This document shows positions 28,080-38,527 of a stretch of 57,772 nucleotides of DNA, piece by piece. Positions within the stretch are counted from its first letter, which is position 1; each line of letters opens with the position of its first letter. The notes under the pieces are model-generated. The model saw only the letters and a list, made by a program, of their open reading frames with translations. It had not been told where the DNA came from and made no database searches. Made by a program: the position numbers and the translations under genes. This DNA is from Zoogloea oleivorans (GTDB lineage Bacteria; Pseudomonadota; Gammaproteobacteria; Burkholderiales; Rhodocyclaceae), in the NCBI RefSeq assembly GCF_008107625.1, contig NZ_SDKK01000028.1:1-57772 (forward strand), read 5' to 3'.

Positions 28080-28116
28080 GCCCAGATTTTCTCATCCCCT
28101 CCCTTCGCGAGCCATC

Positions 28117-30033
28117 ATGCCCAATATCACCTTGCCCGACGGTTCTGTTCGCAGTTTCGAGCAGCCCGTGACGATTGCCCAGGTTGCTGCATCCATCGGT
28201 GCCGGCCTGGCCCGTGCCGCCCTTGCCGGCAAAGTCGAAGGCAGGCTCGTTGATACCTCCTATCTGATTGAGCGCGATACAGCCCTCGCCATTGTTACGG
28301 ACAAGGACCCGGACGGGCTGGAGGTCATTCGCCATTCCACCGCGCACTTGCTGGCCTATGCGGTCAAGGAGTTGTTCCCGGATGCGCAGGTGACGATCGG
28401 GCCGGTGATCGAGAACGGCTTCTTCTACGACTTCTCGTACAAGCGTCCGTTTACGCCGGAAGATCTGGAAACAATCGAAGCCCGCATGGTCGAACTTGCC
28501 AAGCGCGATATTCCGGTCGAGCGCAGTGTTCTGCCGCGGGATGAGGCTGTCGCCTATTTCAAGTCTATCGGCGAGCACTACAAGGCTGAAATCATTGCTT
28601 CCATTCCGCAGGATCAGGATGTTTCCCTGTATCGCGAGGGCGATTTTGTGGATCTGTGTCGCGGTCCTCATGTCCCGTCTACCGGCAAGCTGAAGGTCTT
28701 CAAGTTGATGAAGGTCGCCGGTGCCTATTGGCGTGGTGACTCGAAGAACGAGATGCTGCAGCGTATCTACGGTACTGCATGGGCGAAAAAGGAAGATCAG
28801 GAAGCCTACCTGCACATGCTGGAAGAGGCCGAGAAGCGCGATCATCGCCGTCTCGGCAAGCAGCTGGATCTCTTTCATCTGCAGGATGAAGCGCCGGGTA
28901 TGGTGTTCTGGCATCCGAAGGGTTGGACCCTTTGGCAGCAGATCGAGCAATACATGCGTCGCGTCTTGACCGAGGCTGGTTACCAGGAGGTGAAGACCCC
29001 GCTGGTGATGGATCGACAGCTGTGGGAGCGCTCGGGTCACTGGGACAACTATCGCGACAACATGTTCACGACGGAATCGGAAAAGCGCGATTACGCGATC
29101 AAGCCGATGAACTGTCCGGGGCATGTGCAGATTTACAATCACGGCCTGCATTCCTATCGTGATCTGCCGCTGCGTCTGGCTGAATTCGGTTCGTGTCATC
29201 GCAACGAGCCCTCCGGTGCGCTGCATGGCTTGATGCGGGTGCGTGGCTTTGTGCAGGACGATGCCCACATCTTCTGTACCGAAGATCAGATCGTTGCCGA
29301 AGTTACTGCCTTCAATGCGCTGCTGTCCCGTGTTTACCAGGATTTCGGCTTTACGGACGTGGCCATCAAGCTGTCCCTGCGCCCCGAGAAGCGCGCCGGT
29401 GGCGATGATGTCTGGGATAAGGCCGAGGATGGCTTGCGCCAGGCCCTGGGGGCCTCGGGGCATCAGTGGGAAGAGTTGCCGGGTGAGGGCGCCTTCTATG
29501 GTCCGAAGATTGAATACCATGTCAAGGATGCGCTTGGTCGCTCCTGGCAGTGCGGCACGATGCAGCTGGATTTCGTGCTGCCCGAGCGTCTCGATGCCGA
29601 ATATGTCACCGAGGACAACACCCGCCGTCGTCCGGTGATGCTGCATCGCGCCATTCTTGGTTCGCTCGAGCGTTTCATCGGCATTCTCATCGAGAATCAC
29701 GCGGGTGCCTTGCCCTTGTGGCTCTCCCCTGTGCAGGCCGTGGTGCTGAATATCTCGGACGCGCAGGCCGATTACGCCCAGGAAGTGGTCCGGACGTTGC
29801 GCTCTAAGGGCTTCCGAGTCGAGGCCGATTTGCGTAACGAGAAAATTACTTATAAAATACGCGAACATAGCGTACGTAAGCTGCCTTACCTGCTTGTTAT
29901 TGGTGACAAGGAAAAGGCGGCAAATGTAGTGGCCGTGCGCGCCCGGGGTAATCAAGACCTCGGTCAAATGTCCCTCGATAGTGTTGTCGAGCGTTGGCAG
30001 GCAGAGGTTTCTGCATTTGCCGGCACGGCCTGA
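28117..30033 (+). CDS. thrS: threonyl-tRNA synthetase
   Basis: 638 residues. Domains in order: TGS (about 1-60), editing/SAD domain with [17 protein letters not shown], class II catalytic core with the zinc-binding Cys in [11 protein letters not shown], motif 2 ELGSCHRNE-like [12 protein letters not shown] and motif 3 [14 protein letters not shown], and a C-terminal anticodon-binding domain. The ATG at 28117 starts the conserved [10 protein letters not shown]. There is no Shine-Dalgarno; the upstream bases are CU-rich (CCCCTCCCTT). It starts the translation cluster thrS-infC-rpmI-rplT-pheS-pheT-ihfA. Confidence 0.96.
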   Translation: MPNITLPDGSVRSFEQPVTIAQVAASIGAGLARAALAGKVEGRLVDTSYLIERDTALAIVTDKDPDGLEVIRHSTAHLLAYAVKELFPDAQVTIGPVIENGFFYDFSYKRPFTPEDLETIEARMVELAKRDIPVERSVLPRDEAVAYFKSIGEHYKAEIIASIPQDQDVSLYREGDFVDLCRGPHVPSTGKLKVFKLMKVAGAYWRGDSKNEMLQRIYGTAWAKKEDQEAYLHMLEEAEKRDHRRLGKQLDLFHLQDEAPGMVFWHPKGWTLWQQIEQYMRRVLTEAGYQEVKTPLVMDRQLWERSGHWDNYRDNMFTTESEKRDYAIKPMNCPGHVQIYNHGLHSYRDLPLRLAEFGSCHRNEPSGALHGLMRVRGFVQDDAHIFCTEDQIVAEVTAFNALLSRVYQDFGFTDVAIKLSLRPEKRAGGDDVWDKAEDGLRQALGASGHQWEELPGEGAFYGPKIEYHVKDALGRSWQCGTMQLDFVLPERLDAEYVTEDNTRRRPVMLHRAILGSLERFIGILIENHAGALPLWLSPVQAVVLNISDAQADYAQEVVRTLRSKGFRVEADLRNEKITYKIREHSVRKLPYLLVIGDKEKAANVVAVRARGNQDLGQMSLDSVVERWQAEVSAFAGTA

Positions 30034-30062
30034 TATTTTTTGCTTTCTTGGAGAATTGAACC

Positions 30063-30584
30063 ATCGCTCAGGATAAAAAACTGCGCATCAACGGCGAAAT
30101 CAGTGTGCCGGAAGTGCGTTTGACGGGTGAGGACGGTGAGCAGGTTGGCATCGTTACTTTGCGTGCTGCTCTCGAAGCTGCGGAAGAAGCTGGTTGCGAT
30201 CTGGTTGAGATCGCACCCATGGCTAAACCGCCGGTTTGTCGCTTGATGGACTTCGGTAAGTACAAATACGAAGAAGCCAAGCGCGCCCACGAAGCCAAGC
30301 AAAAACAGAAGCAGATCCAGGTCAAGGAAGTAAAGCTCCGTCCGGGTACCGACGAGAACGACTACCAGATCAAGCTGCGTAACCTCATCAAGTTCCTGAA
30401 CGAAGGTGACAAAGCCAAGGTGACGCTGCGCTTCCGGGGCCGTGAAATGGCCCACCAGGAATTCGGCATGCGTCAGCTTGAGCGCGTCAGGACCGATCTC
30501 GAAGAAATCGGTCAGGTCGAGCAGATGCCGAAGATGGAAGGGCGTCAGATGATCATGGTCATCGCCCCGAAGAAGAAGCACTAA
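30063..30584 (+). CDS. infC: translation initiation factor IF-3 (AUC start)
   Basis: 173 residues. The N-terminal domain contains KLRINGEI and [15 protein letters not shown], and the C-terminal domain [13 protein letters not shown]. An in-frame TGA at 30057 leaves no ATG, GTG or TTG before the conserved residues. The only plausible start is ATC at 30063, nine bases after GGAG. Rare AUU/AUC-type starts are known for infC and let IF-3 repress its own translation by rejecting non-standard start codons. The first in-frame standard start codon comes 14 codons later and would remove conserved sequence. Confidence 0.93.
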   Translation: MAQDKKLRINGEISVPEVRLTGEDGEQVGIVTLRAALEAAEEAGCDLVEIAPMAKPPVCRLMDFGKYKYEEAKRAHEAKQKQKQIQVKEVKLRPGTDENDYQIKLRNLIKFLNEGDKAKVTLRFRGREMAHQEFGMRQLERVRTDLEEIGQVEQMPKMEGRQMIMVIAPKKKH

Positions 30585-30717
30585 AGAATTCCCGGCGCCG
30601 CAAGGTGCTGGATCCCGGCGGGCAGCATAGTCCGCCGGAAACAAGTGGTGACGGGTTGTTGAAGCGTTTCCGAAAGTCGGAAGCCACCCGGGGCCATGAC
30701 ATAAGCTGGAGTACTCC
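30585..30717 (+). promoter_or_regulatory. structured infC-rpmI spacer, possible L20 autoregulatory leader
   Basis: 133 bp without a gene. It contains a CCGGCGG / CCGCCGG hairpin with a 10-nt loop and a smaller CCGAAAGTCGG element, with no T-run. In E. coli L20 binds RNA in this region to repress rpmI-rplT. A similar role here is inference from position and foldability. Confidence 0.35.
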
Positions 30718-30915
30718 ATGCCGAAGATGAAGACCAAGAGCGGGGCCGCCAAGCGGTTCAAGATCCGCTCTAGCGGTAGCATCAAGCGTTCGCAGGCGTT
30801 CAAGCGCCACATCCTGACGAAGAAGACGACCAAGAGCAAGCGCCAGCTGCGTGGCATGACTGCCGTGCATGCTGCGGACGAAAAGTCCATCCGCGCCATG
30901 ATGCCCTACGCCTGA
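30718..30915 (+). CDS. rpmI: 50S ribosomal protein L35
   Basis: 65 residues, highly basic, full length. It starts [15 protein letters not shown], and contains the usual [16 protein letters not shown]. It is a structural component of the large subunit. It lies between infC and rplT as in most bacteria, with rplT 14 bp downstream. Confidence 0.97.
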   Translation: MPKMKTKSGAAKRFKIRSSGSIKRSQAFKRHILTKKTTKSKRQLRGMTAVHAADEKSIRAMMPYA

Positions 30916-30929
30916 TTTAGGAGAACGCA

Positions 30930-31289
30930 ATGCCCAGAGTTAAACGTGGTGTAACCGCCCGTGCCCGTCACAAGAAAGTCCTCGATCAAGCCAAGGGCTA
31001 TCGTGGTCGTCGCAAGAACGTATACCGGATCGCCAAGCAGGCGGTGATGAAGGCCGGGCAATATGCCTACCGTGACCGTCGTCAACGCAAGCGTCAATTC
31101 CGTGCCCTGTGGATCGCCCGTATCAACGCGGCTTCCCGTGAGCTCGGCATGACCTACAGCCGCTTCATGAATGGCCTCAAGAAGGCTTGCATTGAAGTGG
31201 ACCGCAAGGTGCTGGCCGATCTGGCTGTTTTCGACAAGCCCGCTTTTGCGGCGCTCGCCGAACAAGCCAAGGCCCAGCTCGCTGCGTAA
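30930..31289 (+). CDS. rplT: 50S ribosomal protein L20
   Basis: 119 residues. [19 protein letters not shown] is the invariant start and [12 protein letters not shown] the core motif. It is an early large-subunit assembly protein and often a translational repressor of its operon. The ATG at 30930 follows TTAGGAGAACGCA. A terminator at 31304-31332 separates it from pheS. Confidence 0.97.
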   Translation: MPRVKRGVTARARHKKVLDQAKGYRGRRKNVYRIAKQAVMKAGQYAYRDRRQRKRQFRALWIARINAASRELGMTYSRFMNGLKKACIEVDRKVLADLAVFDKPAFAALAEQAKAQLAA

Positions 31290-31303
31290 TCCAACGCAGC
31301 ACG

Positions 31304-31332
31304 AAAAAAGGAGGCCTAGCCTCCTTTTTTTT
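31304..31332 (+). terminator. intrinsic terminator / attenuator between rplT and pheS
   Basis: Stem AAAAAAGGAGGC / GCCTCCTTTTTT with a three-base CTA loop and eight T. It lies 28 bp before the pheS ATG, with no good promoter between, so some read-through or regulated termination must feed pheST. Confidence 0.9.
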
Positions 31333-31339
31333 GTCCTGA

Positions 31340-32392
<1,053 letters not shown>

Positions 32393-32395
32393 GCC

Positions 32396-34774
32396 ATGCA
32401 ATTCTCAGAACTCTGGTTGCGCAGTTTCGTCAGTCCGGCCCTCGATTCGGACGCGCTGGGGCATTTGCTCACCATGGCGGGGCTGGAAGTGGAAGAGCAG
32501 GACGGCGTGGCCGCCGTGTTCTCCAAGGTTGTCGTTGCGCAGATCGTCGAAGCGGAGAAGCACCCGAACGCCGACAAGCTGCGTGTCTGCAAGGTGGACG
32601 CGGGGCAGGGCGAGCTGCTGCAGATCGTCTGCGGTGCGCCGAATGCGGCTGCCGGCCTCAAAATTCCGTGTGCCCTGGTGGGCGCCGATCTGGCCGGTTT
32701 CGGCATCAAGGCGGCCAAGCTGCGTGGTGTCGAATCCTTTGGCATGCTGTGCTCCGCCAAGGAGCTTGGTACGTCTGACGAGAGCAGCGGCTTGTTGGTG
32801 CTGCCCGAGGATGCGCCGATCGGCATGGACGTGCGCGAGTACCTGTCGCTCGACGACACGCTGTTCACCATCAAGCTGACGCCGAACCGCGCCGACTGCC
32901 TGAGCCTCACCGGTATCGCCCGTGAAGTCGCTGCGCTGACCGCCAGCCCGCTGACACTGCCGGCCTGCGAGCCTGTTGCCGCAGCCCATGCGGATGTGCG
33001 TGCGATCATTCTCGACGCGCCGGAGGCCTGCCCGCGCTACAGCGGCCGGATCATCCGGGGCGTGAACGCCAAGGCTCCGACACCCGAATGGATGAAGCAG
33101 CGTCTGGCCCGTAGCGGCATCCGCTCCATCAGTGCGTTGGTCGATGTGACCAACTACGTGATGCTGGAACTCGGTCAGCCGCTTCACGCCTTCGATAATG
33201 CCAAACTGAATGGTGCCATTCACGTCCGTCTGCCGAACCCCGGCGAGCAAGTGCTCCTCCTCAATGGCCAGACCATCACCCCGGCTGCCGATACGCTGCT
33301 GATTGCCGATGAAACCCGCGCACTGGCCCTGGCCGGCGTGATGGGTGGCGAAGACAGTGGAATCACGCTGGATACCACCGATCTGTTCCTCGAAAGCGCC
33401 TTCTTTGCGCCCGACGTCATTGCCGGCCGTGCCCGTGCTTATGGCTTCTCGTCGGACGCCTCCTACCGCTTCGAGCGGGGTGTGGACTTCGCGCTGGCGG
33501 GTCAGGCCATGGAGCGCGCTACGCGTCTGATCCTCGACATCTGCGGCGGCTCTGCCGGCCCGGTGCAGGAAGCGCTGGCTGCCGACAAACTGCCCGCGCG
33601 TGCCCCGATCCGCCTGCGTGCTGCGCGTGTGCGGCGTGTGCTGGGTATCGCCCTGACCGCCGATTGCGTCGCCGGAATGTTCGAACGACTGAATCTGACC
33701 GTCGCCCGCGACGGGGAAGATTTTGTCGTGACGCCGCCGTCCTACCGTTTCGATCTGGAAATCGAGGAAGACCTCATTGAGGAAATCGCTCGTCTCCATG
33801 GCTATGACAACATTCCGAGCGTGCCTCCGCGTGGCCCGATCAGCATGCTGCCGCGTCCGGAGGCAAAGCGCGACACGATGTTCATTCGTCGCCTGGTGGC
33901 CGGCCGTGAATATCAGGAAGTGATCAACTTCGCCTTCGTCGACGAGGCGTGGGAAAAGGACTTCTGCGGCAATGCCGATCCGGTGCGCCTCGCCAACCCC
34001 ATCGCCAGCCAGATGAGCGTGATGCGTTCCAGTCTGATTGGCGGCCTGGTGGCCAACGTGGTGACCAACCGCAAGCGTCAGACCAACCGCGTGCGCGTCT
34101 TCGAGATTGGTCGCTGCTTCGCCCGCGATGCTGCCGGCAAGCCGGTGGATGGTTTCCATCAACCGGTGCGCCTTGCCGCGTTGGCGGCGGGCTTTGTCCG
34201 TCCCGAGCAGTGGGCTGAAACGAGCCGCAACGTCGACTTCTTCGATGTGAAGGCGGATCTGGAGGCGCTGCTTTTCCCGCGGGTCGCCGAGTTCGAGCGG
34301 GCTGCCCACCCGGCGCTGCACCCGGGGCGTTCGGCCCGTGTGCTGCTGGATGGTCGTGCCATCGGTTTCATCGGTGAACTGCATCCGGTGTGGGTGCAGC
34401 GTCATGAGTTGGGCACCGCACCGGTACTCTTCGAAATCGAACTCGACGTGTTGCTGGATACCGTGACGCCGGCTTACCAAGAGCTTTCGCGCTTCCCGGC
34501 CGTGACCCGCGACCTGGCGCTGGTGGTCGATCAGGATGCCGCTGCGGCGATCCTCCTGAAAGGTCTTCAGGCTGTTGCGCCGGCCATTGTGCAGCGCATC
34601 GAATTGTTCGATCAATACCAGGGCAAAGGTGTCGAGCCGAACCGGAAAAGCCTTGCATTCCGTGTAGTTATGCAAGAAACTCAACGGACTCTGGAGGATG
34701 TCGAAGTGGATGCCGCGATGGCTGCCCTGACCCGCCACGCCGAGGAAAACCTTGGCGCGAAGCTGAGGGCCTGA
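32396..34774 (+). CDS. pheT: phenylalanyl-tRNA synthetase beta subunit
   Basis: 792 residues, full length. Domains in order: EMAP/tRNA-binding B2 region (KHPNADKLRVCKVD), B3/B4 editing domain, B5 DNA-binding-like domain, catalytic-like core (RDTMFIRRLVAGREYQEVIN) and the C-terminal ferredoxin-fold anticodon-binding domain (FPAVTRDLALVVDQD). It forms the alpha2-beta2 enzyme with PheS and removes mischarged Tyr. ihfA begins 7 bp after the stop, the conserved order. Confidence 0.97.
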   Translation: MQFSELWLRSFVSPALDSDALGHLLTMAGLEVEEQDGVAAVFSKVVVAQIVEAEKHPNADKLRVCKVDAGQGELLQIVCGAPNAAAGLKIPCALVGADLAGFGIKAAKLRGVESFGMLCSAKELGTSDESSGLLVLPEDAPIGMDVREYLSLDDTLFTIKLTPNRADCLSLTGIAREVAALTASPLTLPACEPVAAAHADVRAIILDAPEACPRYSGRIIRGVNAKAPTPEWMKQRLARSGIRSISALVDVTNYVMLELGQPLHAFDNAKLNGAIHVRLPNPGEQVLLLNGQTITPAADTLLIADETRALALAGVMGGEDSGITLDTTDLFLESAFFAPDVIAGRARAYGFSSDASYRFERGVDFALAGQAMERATRLILDICGGSAGPVQEALAADKLPARAPIRLRAARVRRVLGIALTADCVAGMFERLNLTVARDGEDFVVTPPSYRFDLEIEEDLIEEIARLHGYDNIPSVPPRGPISMLPRPEAKRDTMFIRRLVAGREYQEVINFAFVDEAWEKDFCGNADPVRLANPIASQMSVMRSSLIGGLVANVVTNRKRQTNRVRVFEIGRCFARDAAGKPVDGFHQPVRLAALAAGFVRPEQWAETSRNVDFFDVKADLEALLFPRVAEFERAAHPALHPGRSARVLLDGRAIGFIGELHPVWVQRHELGTAPVLFEIELDVLLDTVTPAYQELSRFPAVTRDLALVVDQDAAAAILLKGLQAVAPAIVQRIELFDQYQGKGVEPNRKSLAFRVVMQETQRTLEDVEVDAAMAALTRHAEENLGAKLRA

Positions 34775-34780
34775 TTCATC

Positions 34781-35086
34781 ATGAGCATGACACTGACAAA
34801 GGCTGAGCTCGCCGACATGCTGTTTGAGCAGGTAGGCCTGAACAAGCGCGAAGCCAAGGACATGGTGGAGTGCTTTTTCGAGGAAATCCGCATCGCGCTC
34901 GAACGTGGAGATTGCGTGAAGCTTTCGGGCTTCGGCAATTTCCAGCTGCGGGAGAAGCCCCAGCGCCCCGGTCGTAATCCCAAGACCGGTGAAGAAATTC
35001 CGATTACTGCCCGGCGTGTGGTGACTTTTCACGCCAGTCAGAAGCTCAAGGCCAATGTGGAGCAACTGAGCGATGTTGCCAAGTGA
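34781..35086 (+). CDS. ihfA: integration host factor subunit alpha
   Basis: 101 residues. Typical IHF-alpha: [36 protein letters not shown] and the beta-arm [14 protein letters not shown]. It forms a heterodimer with IhfB. Its last 14 bp overlap the start of the MerR-like gene, so the two are translationally coupled. Confidence 0.97.
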   Translation: MSMTLTKAELADMLFEQVGLNKREAKDMVECFFEEIRIALERGDCVKLSGFGNFQLREKPQRPGRNPKTGEEIPITARRVVTFHASQKLKANVEQLSDVAK

Positions 35087-35450
35087 TGCCGAGGCGGCTG
35101 TAGAACTGCCGCCGATTCCTGCCAAACGTTACTTCACCATTGGTGAGGTGAGTGATCTGTGCGGTGTAAAGCCTCATGTGCTGCGCTACTGGGAGCAAGA
35201 GTTCACCCAGTTGCGCCCGGTCAAGCGGGGCGGAAACCGACGTTATTATCAGCACCACGAAGTGCTGTTGATTCGCCGGATTCGCGAACTGCTGTATCAG
35301 GATGGCTTTACCATTTCCGGTGCGCGAAATCGTCTCGACGACGTGGCGGCGCGCAAGCGTGAGGATGTTGAAGAGTCCGCCGGTCTGCGCGAGCAACTGG
35401 TTTCGATCCGTGCCGAGATCAAGTCGATTCTGAGCGATCTGCAGAGCTGA
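35073..35450 (+). CDS. MerR-family transcriptional regulator
   Basis: 125 residues. The N-terminal winged helix-turn-helix reads [20 protein letters not shown], with the WEQEF wing and [11 protein letters not shown] short coiled coil follows ([18 protein letters not shown]). There is no metal-binding cysteine cluster, so it is a short regulator of unknown effector. The pheT-ihfA-merR order is conserved in proteobacteria. The start at 35073 overlaps ihfA. Confidence 0.92.
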   Translation: MLPSDAEAAVELPPIPAKRYFTIGEVSDLCGVKPHVLRYWEQEFTQLRPVKRGGNRRYYQHHEVLLIRRIRELLYQDGFTISGARNRLDDVAARKREDVEESAGLREQLVSIRAEIKSILSDLQS

Positions 35451-35451
35451 G

Positions 35452-35517
35452 GAACGCGGAAAGCTTCCGCGTTCTCCCCAATCACAGGCGGTGCCGGGTT
35501 CGGGCCGCCTTTATTTT
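35452..35517 (+). terminator. two hairpins ending the pheST-ihfA-merR operon
   Basis: The first hairpin (GAACGCGGAA-AGC-TTCCGCGTTC, 35452-35474) has no T-run and may stabilise RNA. The second (AGGCGG at 35486-35491 with CCGCCT at 35505-35510, followed by TTATTTTT) looks like an intrinsic terminator. Some lineages have a tRNA gene here; none is present. Confidence 0.7.
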
Positions 35518-35531
35518 TGAGTGACTTCCCC

Positions 35532-36284
35532 ATGACCTACTGTGTCAGCATGCTGCTCGACGCCGGTATGGTGTTCCTGTCGGACTCCCGTACCAATGCC
35601 GGCGTTGATCACATCAACACCTTCCGCAAGATGAGCATCTTCCAGCGCCCTGGCGAGCGGGTGATGGTCCTGATGGGGTCTGGCAACCTGGCGATTACCC
35701 AGCAGCTCGTGTCCATGCTGCGTGAAGCCATGGCAGCGCAGGACGGCCGGGAAAACCTGTGGTCGGTGCCGAACATGTTCGAGGCGGCGCGTCACCTGGG
35801 CGAGACCTTGCGGGAAGTGCATCGGCGCGATGCGGAGGCCCTGCAGAATTTCGGTATCGACTTTACTGCAGCGTTGATTCTTGGCGGACAGATCGGCACT
35901 GAGCAGCCGCGCCTGTTCCACATCTACGCGGCGGGTAACTTCATCGAGGCCACCCCCGACACCCCGTACTTCCAGATCGGTGAATCGAAGTACGGCAAGC
36001 CGATCATCGACCGGGTGGTGAAGCGTCACACCAGCCTGGACGAAGCCGCCAAGCTGGCGCTGATCTCCATGGATTCGACGATTCGTTCCAACCTGTCGGT
36101 GGGGGTGCCGCTAGATCTGGCGATCCTGAAGACGGACGAACTCAAAGTTTCGACGCACATCAGCATCGATGCGAAGAACGAGTACTTTGCGATGATCCGC
36201 AATCGCTGGAGCGAGGCCCTCGGCCACGCCTTCGACGAGTTGCCCAACCCCGACTGGATCGGCAAGGGTGACCAGCTCGGCTGA
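35532..36284 (+). CDS. Anbu: bacterial proteasome-like Ntn peptidase
   Basis: 250 residues, Anbu length. It starts M-T-Y-C-V, giving Thr as the first residue after Met removal. SDSRTNAGVD with Asp17 and RKM with Lys32 (mature numbering) complete the Ntn catalytic set. LILGGQIG and SMDSTIRSNLSVG are typical. Anbu forms helical multimers; its substrate is unknown. In many bacteria it sits with ATP-grasp, alpha-E and transglutaminase-like genes; none is adjacent here, only convergent rsgA. The ATG at 35532 is favoured because the nucleophile must be residue 2. Confidence 0.9.
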   Translation: MTYCVSMLLDAGMVFLSDSRTNAGVDHINTFRKMSIFQRPGERVMVLMGSGNLAITQQLVSMLREAMAAQDGRENLWSVPNMFEAARHLGETLREVHRRDAEALQNFGIDFTAALILGGQIGTEQPRLFHIYAAGNFIEATPDTPYFQIGESKYGKPIIDRVVKRHTSLDEAAKLALISMDSTIRSNLSVGVPLDLAILKTDELKVSTHISIDAKNEYFAMIRNRWSEALGHAFDELPNPDWIGKGDQLG

Positions 36285-36287
36285 AGC

Positions 36288-37181
36288 CTACCAGCCCTGC
36301 ACCAGCCGCTTGGCCTGCTCGCATTCCGTCCGGAACTGCAGGAACTGGTGCAGGCGCTTTTCCGCAATCTTGCCGCTCGCCGCGGCCTCCCGCAGCGCAC
36401 AGCCGGGTTCGGCATCGTGCCGACAGTCGCGGAAGCGGCATTGTCCTACGTAGGGGCGAAACTCCCGGAAGCTCGATTCGAGCTCTTCCGGACTCAGGTG
36501 CACGAGGCCAAAGGTCTGCATTCCCGGGCTGTCGATGATCCCGCCGCCTTCGGGCAACGGGTACAGGCGGGCAAAGGTGGTGGTGTGCTTGCCGGTGTCG
36601 AGGACTTCCGAGATCTCCCGCGTTTCCGCCCGGGCTTCCGGGATCAGCGCATTGGTGAGCGTGGATTTGCCCATGCCTGACTGCCCCACCAGCAGGCTGG
36701 TCTCACCGATCAGGCGGGCGCGCAGCTTGTCCACGTTTTCCATCGCCGATAATTCCAGCACCTCGTAGCCGAGCACCGTGAACGGTGCCAGCTGGGCGCG
36801 GGCGCCTGCCAGGCCGGCGGTGACGTCGGTCTTGTTCAGTACGATCAGGGCCTTCTGATTCTGGCTTTCGACGGCGCACAGGCAGCGTGAGATGAATTCG
36901 TCGCTGAAGCTCGGCTCGGTGGCCACCACCATCACCACCTGGGTGGCGTTGGCGGCGATCAGCTTCTGTCGCCAGGCGTCGGAGCGGTAGAGCAGGCTGG
37001 TCCGTTCGAGCAGTTTGTCGATGACGCCCTGACCGGGGCCGGTGACGGCAATCTGGACCCGGTCGCCACAGGCGAACAGGCTCTTTTTGCCGCGGGGTAC
37101 GCACAGCAGGATTTCTCCTGCATCGGTGCGTACTTCGTATTGGCGCCCGAAGGCGGCCGTGAGGGTGCCGAAAATTTTCAT
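36288..37181 (-). CDS. rsgA: small-ribosomal-subunit biogenesis GTPase RsgA
   Basis: 297 residues. OB-fold N-terminus, then a circularly permuted GTPase: VLNKTDV (G4) comes before GQSGMGKSTLTNALIP (G1) and DSPGMQTFGL (G3). The C-terminal zinc knuckle is CRFRDCRHDAEPGC. It acts in 30S maturation. It overlaps the upstream protease gene by 4 bp (ATGA), so they form one operon; it converges on the Anbu gene with a 3-bp gap. rsgA is often next to orn, as here across the protease gene. Confidence 0.95.
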   Translation of the reverse strand: MKIFGTLTAAFGRQYEVRTDAGEILLCVPRGKKSLFACGDRVQIAVTGPGQGVIDKLLERTSLLYRSDAWRQKLIAANATQVVMVVATEPSFSDEFISRCLCAVESQNQKALIVLNKTDVTAGLAGARAQLAPFTVLGYEVLELSAMENVDKLRARLIGETSLLVGQSGMGKSTLTNALIPEARAETREISEVLDTGKHTTTFARLYPLPEGGGIIDSPGMQTFGLVHLSPEELESSFREFRPYVGQCRFRDCRHDAEPGCALREAAASGKIAEKRLHQFLQFRTECEQAKRLVQGW

Positions 37182-38431
37182 CGTGTAGCTGCCTGCAAGT
37201 GGGCAATGCGGATCGCCGCGGGCGGGTGCGAGTCGTACACGCGGGAGTAGAGCGGGTCTGGCGTGAGGGTCGAGGCGTTGTCACGGTACAGCTTGACCAG
37301 GGCGCTCACCAGCTCGCTGGCCGGAGCCTGGCGGGCGGCGTAGGCGTCGGCCTGGAATTCGTGCTGGCGCGACCACATGCTCATCAGCGGGGTCAGCGGG
37401 AAGGTGAAAATCGGCAGCACCAGGGCGAACAGCACCAGCGTCGGTGCGGTGCCGGAGGCACTCATGCCCAGCCCGTTGAAGAACCAGTCCTGTCCGGCCA
37501 GATGGCCGAGGAGGGCGAAGAACAGCAGGCTGCCGGCGCTGATCACCGCAAGACGCTTCCACAGGTGATGGTGGTGGTAATGGCCGAGTTCATGGGCCAG
37601 CACGGCCTCGACTTCTGCTGGTTCGAGTTTGTCGAGCAGGGTGTCGAAGAAAACGATCCGCTTGGCGGCGCCGAAGCCGGTGAAGTAGGCATTGCCGTGG
37701 GCCGAGCGTTTGGAGCCGTCCATCACGAACAGACCTGACAGGCGGAAGCCGCAGCGGGTCATCAGGCCCTCGATACGGTTCTTCAGCGGGCCGTCTTCCA
37801 GTGGCTTGAACTTGTTGAAGAGGGGGGCGATGAAGGTCGGGTAGACCAGCAGCACCAGCAGGTTGAAGCCCAGCCAGAAGCCCCACACATAAAGCCACCA
37901 CAGATCGCCCATGGCGCCCATCAGCCACAGCACGCAGGCGATCAGCGGCAGGCCGATGGCGGCCGCCAGGAGGATGCCCTTCAGCGTATCGGTGATGAAC
38001 AGGCGGGGCGTCAGGCGGTTGAAGCCGAAACGGGCTTCGAGGCCGAAGCTGCGGTAGATCGTTAGTGGCAGATCGACGATCCACGACACGCTTGCCACCG
38101 CAGCAATGAAGGCCACGCCGTGGAGCAGACTGCCCGGCTCGACCAGGCGGCCGCTCAGTTCGTACAGCTGTTGCAGGACGCCACCGAAGGTCAGCGCCAG
38201 CAGCAGGGCGACGGAGATCAGCATGTCGAGCATCCCGGTCCGGACCCGGGCGACGGTGTAGTCGGCAGCCTTCTGGTGCGATTCGAGCGAGATGCTGCCG
38301 GTGAAGGCCGCCGGTACGGCGTCCCGGTGGGCGGCCACGTGTCGCCTGTGGCGATTTGCCAGCCACAGGCGGGTCAGCAGGCCGGCGCACAGGGCGATCA
38401 GAAAGAGGGCGGAAAAACTGCTGGAGGTCAT
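37178..38431 (-). CDS. M48-family (Ste24/CAAX-like) membrane metalloprotease
   Basis: 417 residues with several membrane helices, including an N-terminal one ([18 protein letters not shown]). The zinc motif HELGH lies in [15 protein letters not shown] and the third ligand region in [10 protein letters not shown]. Together with the long N-terminal domain this matches Ste24-type M48 proteases, longer than HtpX. The role is inferred: membrane protein quality control. The ATG at 38431 is chosen over a GTG-like extension with no support. It overlaps rsgA by 4 bp and is divergent from orn. Confidence 0.9.
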   Translation of the reverse strand: MTSSSFSALFLIALCAGLLTRLWLANRHRRHVAAHRDAVPAAFTGSISLESHQKAADYTVARVRTGMLDMLISVALLLALTFGGVLQQLYELSGRLVEPGSLLHGVAFIAAVASVSWIVDLPLTIYRSFGLEARFGFNRLTPRLFITDTLKGILLAAAIGLPLIACVLWLMGAMGDLWWLYVWGFWLGFNLLVLLVYPTFIAPLFNKFKPLEDGPLKNRIEGLMTRCGFRLSGLFVMDGSKRSAHGNAYFTGFGAAKRIVFFDTLLDKLEPAEVEAVLAHELGHYHHHHLWKRLAVISAGSLLFFALLGHLAGQDWFFNGLGMSASGTAPTLVLFALVLPIFTFPLTPLMSMWSRQHEFQADAYAARQAPASELVSALVKLYRDNASTLTPDPLYSRVYDSHPPAAIRIAHLQAATR

Positions 38432-38527
38432 CGGGAATTCGGGGGAAGAAACGGGGAGGCGGAAGGAAGAAGTGACGGCACGCGGCAAGCGCGTAAAATC
38501 GCGCCTTTACCGAAAAGCGAACCGATT

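Larger units (their letters stand above)
27959..28116 (+). promoter_or_regulatory. thrS leader region with short ORF and attenuator-like hairpin
   Basis: 158 bp between tRNA-Val and thrS. It holds a nine-codon ORF with a good ribosome site (27980-28009), a possible weak helix TTTTTC (28035-28040) with GAAAAA (28048-28053), and a strong intrinsic terminator (28049-28079) that would compete with that helix. No convincing promoter lies between the terminator and thrS, so thrS transcripts seem to cross it. Attenuation control is inference. Confidence 0.45.

Noticed and set aside
28000-29967. 655-codon open frame antisense to thrS
   Set aside because: Shadow of thrS, passing through the leader terminator; no motif support.
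32405-35125. 906-codon open frame antisense to pheT and ihfA
   Set aside because: Shadow of pheT codon bias; crosses several real genes and has no recognisable domain.
35452-35517. tRNA gene after the MerR regulator, as in some relatives
   Set aside because: The segment holds only two hairpins; no cloverleaf or T-arm consensus.
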